Below, piece after piece: positions 1 through 5,792 of a DNA stretch of 6,802 bases. Position numbers and translations under genes: made by a program. Location: positions 1-6,802 of the forward strand of contig CBDCUL010000003.1 of assembly GCA_965222855.1 (NCBI GenBank). Direction: 5' to 3'. Position 1 is the first letter of the stretch, and the number at the start of each line of letters is the position of its first letter. Origin of the DNA: JABABV01 sp965222855 (GTDB taxonomy: Bacteria > Bacillota_I > Bacilli_A > Mycoplasmatales > JABABV01). The notes beneath the pieces are model-generated. The model had not been told where the DNA came from and searched no databases. It worked only from the letters and a program-made list of their open reading frames with translations.

Positions 1-108
1 GAGTTATCATTACAAAGAAATATTACTCGAACTTATTCAATATCAATATTAATAAATTTAGCACTATTAATCATAGTAATATATAATAAATTTATACTCA
101 TAATATAA
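1..108 (+). CDS. C-terminal end of a probable membrane protein (5'-truncated)
   Basis: Frame 1 is open from the window edge to a TAA at 106-108, giving 35 residues. The last 20 or so are strongly hydrophobic (SILINLALLIIVIYNKFILI), which looks like a C-terminal transmembrane helix preceded by a short polar stretch with Arg. The other two + frames are also open for 16-27 codons and give less protein-like peptides, so the choice of frame rests on the hydrophobic segment. The stop also falls inside a terminator-like hairpin at 83-117, as expected at a gene end. The family cannot be identified from this fragment. The next gene starts 61 bases downstream on the same strand. Confidence 0.45.
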   Translation, partial: ELSLQRNITRTYSISILINLALLIIVIYNKFILII

Positions 109-124
109 ATTTATTATTTTTTTA
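83..124 (+). terminator. AT-only hairpin with T tail after the upstream gene
   Basis: Left arm ATAATAAATTTATA (83-96) and right arm TATAAATTTATTAT (104-117) form a perfect 14-bp inverted repeat with a 7-base loop. A T run starts at 118. This has the form of a factor-independent terminator, although the stem has no G or C. It contains the stop codon of the upstream frame. The only TATAAT upstream of the kinase-like gene (82-87) lies in its left arm, preceded 18 bases earlier by a weak TTAGCA. The kinase-like gene may therefore be transcribed through or from this hairpin. Confidence 0.5.
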
Positions 125-140
125 TTATTTTTTATTATTT
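110..140 (+). repeat. Three tandem copies of the decamer TTTATTATTT
   Basis: TTTATTATTT occurs at 110-119, 121-130 and 131-140; the first two copies are separated by one extra T. The array lies between the hairpin at 83-117 and the Shine-Dalgarno AGGAG (155-159) of the kinase-like gene. Short tandem repeats at this position can change length by polymerase slippage, but that is inference here. Confidence 0.75.
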
Positions 141-169
141 TTAATTAATCTTTCAGGAGTTAAATTTAT

Positions 170-1693
170 ATGAAAAAATTTGTTATTATTATTAAAGTTA
201 AACCTCGTGAATCTTCAGCCACGTTAATTGATCATAAATTCAAAATTGTGGCTCAACATTTTCAAAACATTGATATTATTCGTCCAAAAAAAGGTTGAAT
301 TGAATATGACCCAATTGAAATTTATCACTCAGTTCTGACTTGTATTGTGCAATTATTAAATATTGCGAGCATTACCCCAACTGATATTGAAGGAATTTCA
401 ATTGTTAATGAAACACAATCAACTTTAGTTTGAAATAAAGAAACTGGATTACCAATATATAACGTGATTGCTTGAAATGATCATCGAACACGTCATTATT
501 GTTATAATTTAAATAGTGAAAAATCACACAAAATTAAAATTAAAAGTGGCTTAGTAGTTAATGGCCAAAATGCTGCTAGTAAAATTCAGTGAATTTTAGA
601 TGAAATTCCCAATGCTCGTTATGAAGCAAATTCTAATAAATTATTATTTGGTACAATCGATAGTTGATTAGTTTGAAAACTAACAATTGGATTAGTTCAT
701 ATTACAGATGTAACTAATGCTTCAAAAACTGCATTAATGAATTTAAAAGCATTAGTTTGAGATAAAGATTTATTAGAGATTTTTAAAATTCCTGCTAGTA
801 TGTGTCCTGATATTAAATCTTCAACGGAAGTTTATGGTTTTCTAGATACGAAACATATTTTACCTTTTTCCCATTATAAACATTTAAAAATTCCGATCTG
901 TTCAGTTAGTGGTGTGCAAAACGCTTCATTTTTAGCACAAAATTGTGCTGAAAAAAATGAAGTTAAAATTACGATTTATGATAGCGCCTTTGTTTGCATT
1001 AATACTGGTAGGCAAATCACTAAAAGTAATAGTGAAGTTGATAGTTCAATCTCAATTTGTACAACCGATAATCTAAAAAATGTCCGTTATAGTTTAGAAA
1101 GTAATATTTTAAATAGTGGTTATATTATTAAATGATTGAAACGTAATTTAAAATTAATTTATGATGATAATCAAATTGAATGATATGTTCAAAATACTGA
1201 TGCTGATTATCAAGAAATGAATCCAATTATTTTTGTTCCAGCATTTGATGGGATGTCAGCACCTTATTATGATAATAAAATTAAAGGTGGTATTTTTGGT
1301 CTAGACCATCATACTAAGCGAGAAGATATTATTAAAGCTGCTTTAGAATCGATCGCTTATCAAAATGCTGCAGTAATTAAATCAATTGATCAAAACTTAA
1401 AAGGACGGATCAAAACTATTAAAATTGAAGGTCCATTATCGCACAATAAATACTTAATGCAATTGCAAGCTAACATTTCTCAAACACGTGTCTTAGTTAA
1501 TAAAACTGATGACAAAGATTTAATTGTTATTGGGAGTGCTATTCTAACTTGACGAGCACTAGGTAATAATTATAATTTCCGAACAATTAAAGAGAATAAA
1601 GATTTTGAAATTTATTTACCAAATATCACAATTAAATCCGCATTAAAATTAATGAATTTGTGACAAAGTAAAATTAATTGATTAAAAAAATAA
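170..1693 (+). CDS. Glycerol kinase (FGGY family) paralogue, probably non-catalytic
   Basis: The product is 507 residues, the usual GlpK length, with 12 TGA-Trp codons. The start is fixed by AGGAG 10 bases upstream. The overall fold aligns with glycerol kinase throughout: KKGWIEYDPIEIY (41-52), LVWNKETGLPIYNVIAW (86-102), LLFGTIDSWLVWK (158-170), HITDVTNASKTALMN (177-191), FVPAFDGMSAPYYD (355-368), GGIFGL (373-378), ALESIAYQ (391-398) and LMQLQA (429-434). The functional motifs are lost. DQGTTSSR near the N-terminus reads KVKPRESS (9-16). NQRETT, with the Arg-Glu pair that binds glycerol, reads NETQST (80-85). DPYFSGTK reads NGQNAASK (131-138). The catalytic Asp in GDQQ reads GVQN (248-251). 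The ATP-site YGTG reads IYDS (269-272). The C-terminal DGG reads EGP (420-422). True GlpK phosphorylates glycerol to glycerol 3-phosphate in the cytosol; this copy should not be able to. There is no frameshift or stop, so a retained regulatory or binding role is more likely than a pseudogene, but that is inference. Confidence 0.85.
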
Positions 1694-1718
1694 AGTATTT
1701 TTCAATACTTTATTTTTT
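1685..1718. terminator. Bidirectional terminator shared by two convergent genes
   Basis: A perfect 15-bp inverted repeat: left arm 1685-1699 (A6 then TAAAGTATT), loop TTTC (1700-1703), right arm 1704-1718 (AATACTTTA then T6). It gives a T tail to transcripts from either strand. The TAA of the kinase-like gene (1691-1693) is in one arm and the TAA of the permease (1712-1710) is in the other, so only 16 bases separate the two coding regions. Confidence 0.9.
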
Positions 1719-3263
1719 ATTTTTTGGTTGTTTTTCAGGTTCTTCTGCTGTTAGTTTTTTAGCAATTGGTAATGCTGAATCAACTAAAATTTCTTTTTGG
1801 TGGTGGTCACGAATATCCGGATTTTCTTTGTAAATTGGCAAGAGGCCTAAAAAAGTAAAGCCAATATAAATTAATAAGACATATAAATAAATCGCAGTTG
1901 AACTAGATCATGGGTGGTCTTTTGTATGAATAATATCCACGAAATAGGCGCCGACATTAAAGATTGGAATAGCAATTAAAGTTACTGAACTAATAATTGC
2001 TCAAAAGATAAAAAATCTTTTCTTATCAACAGCAATTTTTTTAGAAATTCTATTATAAATTGCTCCCGCAATAATAATTCCAATAATCAACATAATAATA
2101 ACGCTGGATCAATTTGATAATAAATCAACAAAAGCATAAATACTCGTGTAAGTATCACTATTATAATCACTATTAGAATATAAATAATGACCAATGAAGA
2201 AGGCAATAAGTGTTGAAGCAATCGTAGTTATACATAAAAATAATGTGCTTCCTAAAGGAATTCCGGTTTTTTTAGATTTATAAGATAATAATCTTTGTAA
2301 TGGGAGCATCCCACAATCTGAGGAATATTCAACTAAACGGGCATTCGCAATAACAAACCCATTCAAAGCATTTAACACCGCAATTACTAAAGTAGCTTCA
2401 ATGATTTTAATAATTCAAACTGATCCTGGAAAGGCATTTTTAACAAATGTTTCTACATTTCCATCAGAAAATGTGAAGACTGCAACAGATAAGAAGATAT
2501 AAAATAAAACTGTTAAAACGATACTTAATACAATTGTTAAATTCAGGATTTTTTTCGGATTTTTCATTTGTGATCTAATGTTAGCTACATAATAAAATCC
2601 ATCAAAAGCAAATAAAACTGAAGGTAGTGAAAGGAATACTCCTAATCAACTATGTTTCATAAATCCACCATGTCCATTAGGGATATGGACGTGAGTTGGA
2701 TGGGCTGAAAGTAATCCATGCGACATAGCTGTTTTAGTAAATAATCCTAACGCAATAACAAAGACAATTGGGAATACTTTCATAATCATCGTTGATATTT
2801 GAAAAGTGTTAGTAATTTTAATTGTAAACATATCCATAACACAAACTCAAGATATATAAAATAGCGTTAGTGCTAATGTTCAATATCAAGCAACTTTAGT
2901 TGGATCGATATTGAAAATATCTCAAGTATAATAAGCTGCATAATAACCAAACGGCATTCACGTTAATGGCACATACAACATCGCAATGAATCAAACTGTC
3001 ATTTTGGAAAAACGTTTATTAATAAACGTTTTTGCTCAATCAACAATTCCCCCGTTACCTTTATTTCTACTAGTAACTTCTGTTAAAGCTAAAGCAGTTG
3101 CTAAAATTCCAAAGCCACCAATTAGCCAAGTTGCGATTACTAGCCATGGTGAACCAGTTTTATTAGCGATTGTGGCATTTTTGAAAAACGTGCCGACACC
3201 GATCATTGAACCCATAGCCAATGATAAGGCAAAAACCAATCCATATTTTTTATTATTTTTCAT
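1710..3263 (-). CDS. APC-superfamily amino-acid permease
   Basis: The product is a 517-residue integral membrane protein with about 12 hydrophobic segments. The first helix carries LAMGSMIGVGTFF (15-27), the glycine-rich broken-helix substrate motif of amino acid/polyamine permeases. ATALALTEVTS follows in helix 2 (55-65). FAFDGFYYVANIRSQMKNPKK (218-238) is the helix 6 and following loop signature. This assigns it to a LeuT-fold importer in the plasma membrane; its substrate cannot be read. With the N-terminus inside, the helix 5-6 loop is extracellular. That loop (181-205) is long and holds six His residues. The C-terminal tail (about 480-517) is cytoplasmic and charged, with a DHHHQ motif. 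The ATG at 3263 has a GTGAT that matches the distal Shine-Dalgarno sequence five bases upstream and a GGGA further up; no in-frame ATG lies nearby upstream. The gene stands alone, and its leader contains a terminator hairpin. Trp is coded by both TGA and TGG. Confidence 0.9.
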
Positions 3264-3289
3264 AATATATCACTTTTCCCTTTTTTCAT

Positions 3290-3320
3290 AAAAAAAAGTA
3301 AAATCTTGCGATTTTACTTT
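3290..3320 (-). terminator. Perfect terminator hairpin in the permease leader
   Basis: Arms GATTTTACTTT (3310-3320) and AAAGTAAAATC (3295-3305) form an 11-bp perfect stem with a 4-base loop (3306-3309). Read on the minus strand the stem runs straight into an unbroken T8 (3297-3290, three of them in the stem), the standard factor-independent terminator form. It ends only 26 bases before the permease ATG, which leaves no room for a promoter between them. It is therefore either crossed by the permease transcript as an attenuator, or it stops read-through from dnaJ at a site that the permease promoter also lies behind. Confidence 0.8.
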
Positions 3321-3358
3321 ATGTTTAATTATTATTTATACAATATATCTAATCATAT

Positions 3359-3445
3359 AAATTAATGTTAATTAAAAGCAAAAAACGCAGTTTCAAATGA
3401 AGCTCCATGATGGTTTCTGCGGTTGCGTTTTTTTAACATTAATTT
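3359..3445 (-). terminator. Large nested inverted repeat after dnaJ, probable terminator or structured RNA
   Basis: Outer arms AAATTAATGTTAA (3359-3371) and TTAACATTAATTT (3433-3445) are a perfect 13-bp inverted repeat. Just inside, AAAAACGCA (3381-3389) pairs with TGCGTTTTT (3424-3432), leaving a 9-base bulge on one side. An alternative inner pairing is CGCAG (3386-3390) with CTGCG (3417-3421). The core 3386-3427 is 21/42 GC, far above its surroundings. It begins 45 bases past the dnaJ stop and yields TGCG followed by a T run on either strand, so it could terminate dnaJ. It is larger and more elaborate than the other terminators in the window, and may be a structured RNA or a repeat-family element. 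Confidence 0.6.
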
Positions 3446-3457
3446 CATAATAAGCAT
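3368..3457 (-). CDS. Possible 29-codon leader ORF upstream of the permease
   Basis: Reading minus from ATG at 3457-3455 to TAA at 3370-3368 gives 29 codons. AAGG (3467-3464) sits six bases before the ATG, a normal ribosome-binding distance. The middle is basic and His-containing (KKRNRRNHH, residues 9-17) and the end is Phe-rich (FETAFFAFN). It lies 32 bases downstream of the dnaJ stop, overlaps the whole left part of the nested inverted repeat, and precedes the terminator hairpin of the permease leader. That order resembles leader-peptide attenuators of amino-acid genes. Against it: the Phe codons come from the T runs of the hairpin, and an ORF of this length is expected by chance. No family is recognised. 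Confidence 0.25.
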   Translation of the reverse strand: MLIMKLMLKKRNRRNHHGASFETAFFAFN

Positions 3458-3486
3458 ATTTTACCTTATTTTTTCAACAAAAGCAA
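3458..3486 (-). promoter_or_regulatory. Weak promoter candidate before the nested inverted repeat
   Basis: On the minus strand TTGCTT (3486-3481) and TAAAAT (3463-3458) are 17 bases apart. The -10 matches five of six consensus positions and the -35 only three. If used, transcription would start near 3451-3448, at the very edge of the inverted repeat. The translated leader ORF would then have to start at its internal ATG (3448-3446). In such AT-rich DNA this could be chance. Confidence 0.25.
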
Positions 3487-3489
3487 TAA

Positions 3490-4602
3490 TTAGTTTTTAA
3501 ATTTCTTTAAAAAAGCACTATATTCTTGATGAGAGTTTTCTTTCGCTAGTTCTTTAAATAATTTTAATTCTTTACGAGATGGTGTTTTGGGAATGATAAT
3601 TTCAGGAATAACATATAGATTCCCAAATCTTGCTGTATTTAATATTGGAATTCCTTTATTTTTAATACGGAATTTTTGTAAATTATTTGTTTTTGGCGGA
3701 ATTTTCATATTCACAGCACCGTAAGGTGTGGGAATTGATTTAGTTGTCCCTAAAATCAATTCCTCAATTGTGATTGGAATATTTAAATAGATATCATTAT
3801 GATTTCTTTTGAAATATTTATGTTCACTCACATTAATTTCTAAATATAAATCACCATTAGGGCCACCATTATGACTGATGCCACCCATACCTGACAAACG
3901 TAGACGTTGACCAGAATTTATTCCAGCTGGAATTTTAACTTCTTTTTCAATACTTTTCGTTATAAATTTATTACCACGACAAGTTTTACATTTGTGTTTA
4001 ATGAATTCGCCACTACCACGACATTTATTACAAGGTCGCGAAGTGCGAATGCTGCCTAAAGGAGTACGTTGGATCGCATCAACTTGGCCACGCCCATGAC
4101 AAGCGTCACATTGCACAACATCGCTGCGTGTGCGACCTCCCAGACCTTCACAATCATCACATGGTTGACTGACTTTAGGAGTCACTGTAAATTTAGTCCC
4201 GATAATTGTATCTTCGAAACTAACATGGATTGCTTGTAGTTGATCTTGACCTCTAACTTTTTGGTTGGGATTACCACGATTATTATTGCCTCCGAAAAAA
4301 GAGCCAAAAATATCGCCGAAATCAAATCCACCGCCACCAAAGTCAAAGCCACCCATATTAGAGAATCCGTTACCAGATAATCCCTCATGACCAAATTGGT
4401 CATATGTTTGTCTTTTTTCGCCATCGCTCAATATCGCGTAAGCTTCGTTAATTTCTTTAAACTTTGCTTCCGATGCTTTTTGGTTGTCTTGGTTTTTATC
4501 GGGATGATATTTCATCGCTAATTTTCGATAAGCTTTTTTAATCGTTGTTGCATCTGCGTTTTTAGCAACACCTAGTAATTCATAATAATCTTTTTTAGAC
4601 AC
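3490..4602 (-). CDS. dnaJ: DnaJ (Hsp40) co-chaperone, type A
   Basis: The product has 370 residues and the full class-A domain order. The J-domain is at about 5-70, with HPD at 33-35 and the helix-IV KRQTYDQFG motif at 63-71. A Gly/Phe-rich linker follows (about 72-110). The zinc domain has four CxxC modules at C148/C151, C165/C168, C191/C194 and C205/C208, and then the C-terminal substrate-binding domains. In the cytosol it delivers unfolded clients to DnaK and stimulates DnaK ATP hydrolysis; this is family knowledge. The fourth zinc module reads CKTCRGNK, lacking the usual final Gly. The start is GTG (4602-4600), six bases after AAGGAG; no ATG fits. The gene stands alone, with no dnaK or grpE beside it. 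It has a consensus promoter overlapped by a CIRCE element, which predicts HrcA repression relieved by heat. Confidence 0.97.
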   Translation of the reverse strand: MSKKDYYELLGVAKNADATTIKKAYRKLAMKYHPDKNQDNQKASEAKFKEINEAYAILSDGEKRQTYDQFGHEGLSGNGFSNMGGFDFGGGGFDFGDIFGSFFGGNNNRGNPNQKVRGQDQLQAIHVSFEDTIIGTKFTVTPKVSQPCDDCEGLGGRTRSDVVQCDACHGRGQVDAIQRTPLGSIRTSRPCNKCRGSGEFIKHKCKTCRGNKFITKSIEKEVKIPAGINSGQRLRLSGMGGISHNGGPNGDLYLEINVSEHKYFKRNHNDIYLNIPITIEELILGTTKSIPTPYGAVNMKIPPKTNNLQKFRIKNKGIPILNTARFGNLYVIPEIIIPKTPSRKELKLFKELAKENSHQEYSAFLKKFKN

Positions 4603-4608
4603 AATTTG

Positions 4609-4614
4609 CTCCTT
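4609..4614 (-). promoter_or_regulatory. Ribosome binding site fixing the GTG start of dnaJ
   Basis: AAGGAG on the minus strand, six bases before GTG at 4602-4600. The GTG reads directly into SKKDYYELLG, the normal DnaJ N-terminus, so this start is well supported. Confidence 0.9.
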
Positions 4615-4646
4615 ACGAATTGTTAATTATATTTGGATTTTAAAAG

Positions 4647-4680
4647 AAAATAGGCTATTTTATGATAACATATATGTTAT
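4647..4680 (-). repeat. Two tandem palindromes in the dnaJ 5' leader
   Basis: ATAACATATATGTTAT (4665-4680) is a perfect 16-base palindrome. AAAATAG (4647-4653) and CTATTTT (4655-4661) form a second 7-bp inverted repeat around one base. Both lie between the dnaJ -10 (4713-4708) and the ribosome binding site, in the predicted untranslated leader of about 98 bases. They could be small hairpins in the mRNA or a protein-binding site. Their function is unknown. Confidence 0.6.
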
Positions 4681-4707
4681 ACACAAAATATCATTCAATA
4701 TTTCAAT

Positions 4708-4736
4708 ATTATAATATATTTTTTTAGCAGTGTCAA
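4708..4736 (-). promoter_or_regulatory. Consensus sigma-A promoter of dnaJ
   Basis: On the minus strand TTGACA (4736-4731) and TATAAT (4713-4708) both match consensus in all six positions and are exactly 17 bases apart. Transcription should start near 4701, giving a leader of about 98 bases before the GTG. Confidence 0.92.
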
Positions 4737-4750
4737 TTTAAAAGTGCTAA
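4724..4750. promoter_or_regulatory. CIRCE operator (HrcA binding site)
   Basis: On the + strand the arms are TTAGCAGTG (4724-4732) and AAGTGCTAA (4742-4750), separated by exactly nine bases. Against the CIRCE consensus TTAGCACTC-N9-GAGTGCTAA this is 15 of 18 matches, with the outer TTAGCA and TGCTAA intact. It covers the -35 and part of the spacer of the dnaJ promoter, where HrcA would block RNA polymerase. It is also 80 bases upstream of the divergent degV-family gene, so an effect there cannot be excluded. Confidence 0.9.
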
Positions 4751-4830
4751 CTAATATTATATATTAATAATCTAATATTTATAAAAGTAATTTAAAAAAA
4801 TTTATCAAAATAGTTAAGGTGATTTTTATA

Positions 4831-5694
4831 ATGGAAAATTCAAAAGAAAAGATCGGGATAATCGTTGATTCATTTTCAGGATGAGATAAAAAGGAAGCAA
4901 ATCAACATGGAATATTATTTGCACCGTTACGCGTAACGATTGACGGTACAGAATATTTAGATGGTGTAGATTTATCAGCAAATGAATTAATTGAAAAAAT
5001 TCGTAATGTTGAAGATATTAAAACTAGTGCTCCAACTCCAGGAGACTTTACAAAAATTTATGAAGCAGCATTTAAAAAAGGCTTTACGAAATTATTAGTA
5101 ATTCCTTGTACAAGAGGATTTTCAATAACTCCAGAAATAGCAAGACAAGCTGGCGAAGCATTTGGTAATAAAGTAGTAGTTTATGTTGATTGTATTTTAA
5201 CATCAACTGCAACGCAAGATGCAGTTATTAATGCTAAAAAGTTAATTGATAAAGGTGTTAGCTTCGATGAAGTTTTTGCATATATTAAAAGAGTTAATGA
5301 TTCACAATTATTATTAGTAATTCCAAAAAACTTACATGCTCTAAAGCGTGGGGGGCGTGTTCCGAAAAGTTTAGGAACAATTATGAATTGATTACGTGTG
5401 ATTCCAATCATTAGATATGATGGGAAAAATCATAAACTAAAAATTTTAAGAACTCAAACTAAAGCAATTGATTGAGGAATCCAATGAACGAAAGAACAAT
5501 TGGGAAACTTAAAAGGTTATACTTGCTCATTACTATGTACGCAAGTAAAACCATTCACTCTATTTGTCAAAGATACGACAGCTAAGATGGAGAAAGCTTT
5601 AGTTGGTGTTAAAGTTAAAGCGAATCGAGTTTCTGGTTTAATTGCTATCCATACTGGAATTGGCGCAGTTGGAATTTTAAGCTATAAACTGTAA
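4831..5694 (+). CDS. DegV-family (acyl-binding, FakB-like) protein
   Basis: The product is 287 residues, the normal DegV length, without a signal peptide. It has IGIIVDSFSG (8-17) in place of the usual IVTDS start. KTSAPTPGDF (64-73) carries the conserved Thr of the TSxP motif. LKRGGRVPKS (171-180) and HTGIGAVGI (274-282) are characteristic of the family. DegV/FakB proteins bind a fatty acid in a deep pocket and present its carboxylate to the kinase FakA for phosphorylation; that is family knowledge. The second anchor motif, normally SSxLSGT, reads CTRGFSIT (93-100), so the usual carboxylate-contacting Ser is altered and the ligand may differ. The start is set by AAGGTGAT seven bases upstream. 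It is divergent from dnaJ and closed by its own terminator. A TATAAA at 4780-4785 is a weak promoter candidate. Confidence 0.92.
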
Positions 5695-5705
5695 TCATTA
5701 ATTTT

Positions 5706-5735
5706 AAAAAGTAGATGAATTTCATCTACTTTTTT
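5706..5735 (+). terminator. Terminator after the degV-family gene
   Basis: AAAAAGTAGATGAA (5706-5719) and TTCATCTACTTTTT (5721-5734) form a near-perfect dyad around one base; in RNA this gives at least an 11-bp stem with a GAATTTC-sized loop. The right arm ends in T6. It begins 11 bases after the stop codon, and the A tract on the left arm would also serve the other strand. Confidence 0.92.
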
Positions 5736-5745
5736 ATTTTCTTAA

Positions 5746-5773
5746 TTGAAAAATGTTATTATAATAATATAAT
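5746..5773 (+). promoter_or_regulatory. Promoter of the lipoprotein gene
   Basis: TTGAAA (5746-5751) is followed 16 bases later by TATAAT (5768-5773). A second perfect TATAAT lies at 5760-5765. The downstream -10 would start transcription around 5780, close to the ribosome binding site (5777-5783). The upstream one gives a more comfortable leader but has no good -35. Either way the leader is very short. Confidence 0.55.
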
Positions 5774-5792
5774 GCTAAGGGAGTTGTTTGTC

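Noticed and set aside
58..66. TTAGCACTA, resembling the left half of CIRCE
   Set aside because: No matching right arm nine bases downstream; the real CIRCE is at 4724-4750.
170..1693. Kinase-like gene as a pseudogene broken by many TGA stops
   Set aside because: TGA encodes Trp here; TGA positions match conserved Trp sites of GlpK (for example GWIEYD, IVW/AW, SWLVWK), and the frame is otherwise intact.
2986..3291. Open frame on the + strand opposite the permease start
   Set aside because: It mirrors the permease N-terminus, has no convincing ribosome site, and encodes no recognisable protein.
3390..3423. T-box-like look of TGG...GCGG in the core of the inverted repeat
   Set aside because: The T-box core and the specifier stem arrangement are not present, and the orientation relative to the permease is wrong.
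4182..4424. Second minus-strand frame inside dnaJ
   Set aside because: It is an alternative-frame shadow of the dnaJ zinc and Gly/Phe regions, with no independent start signals.
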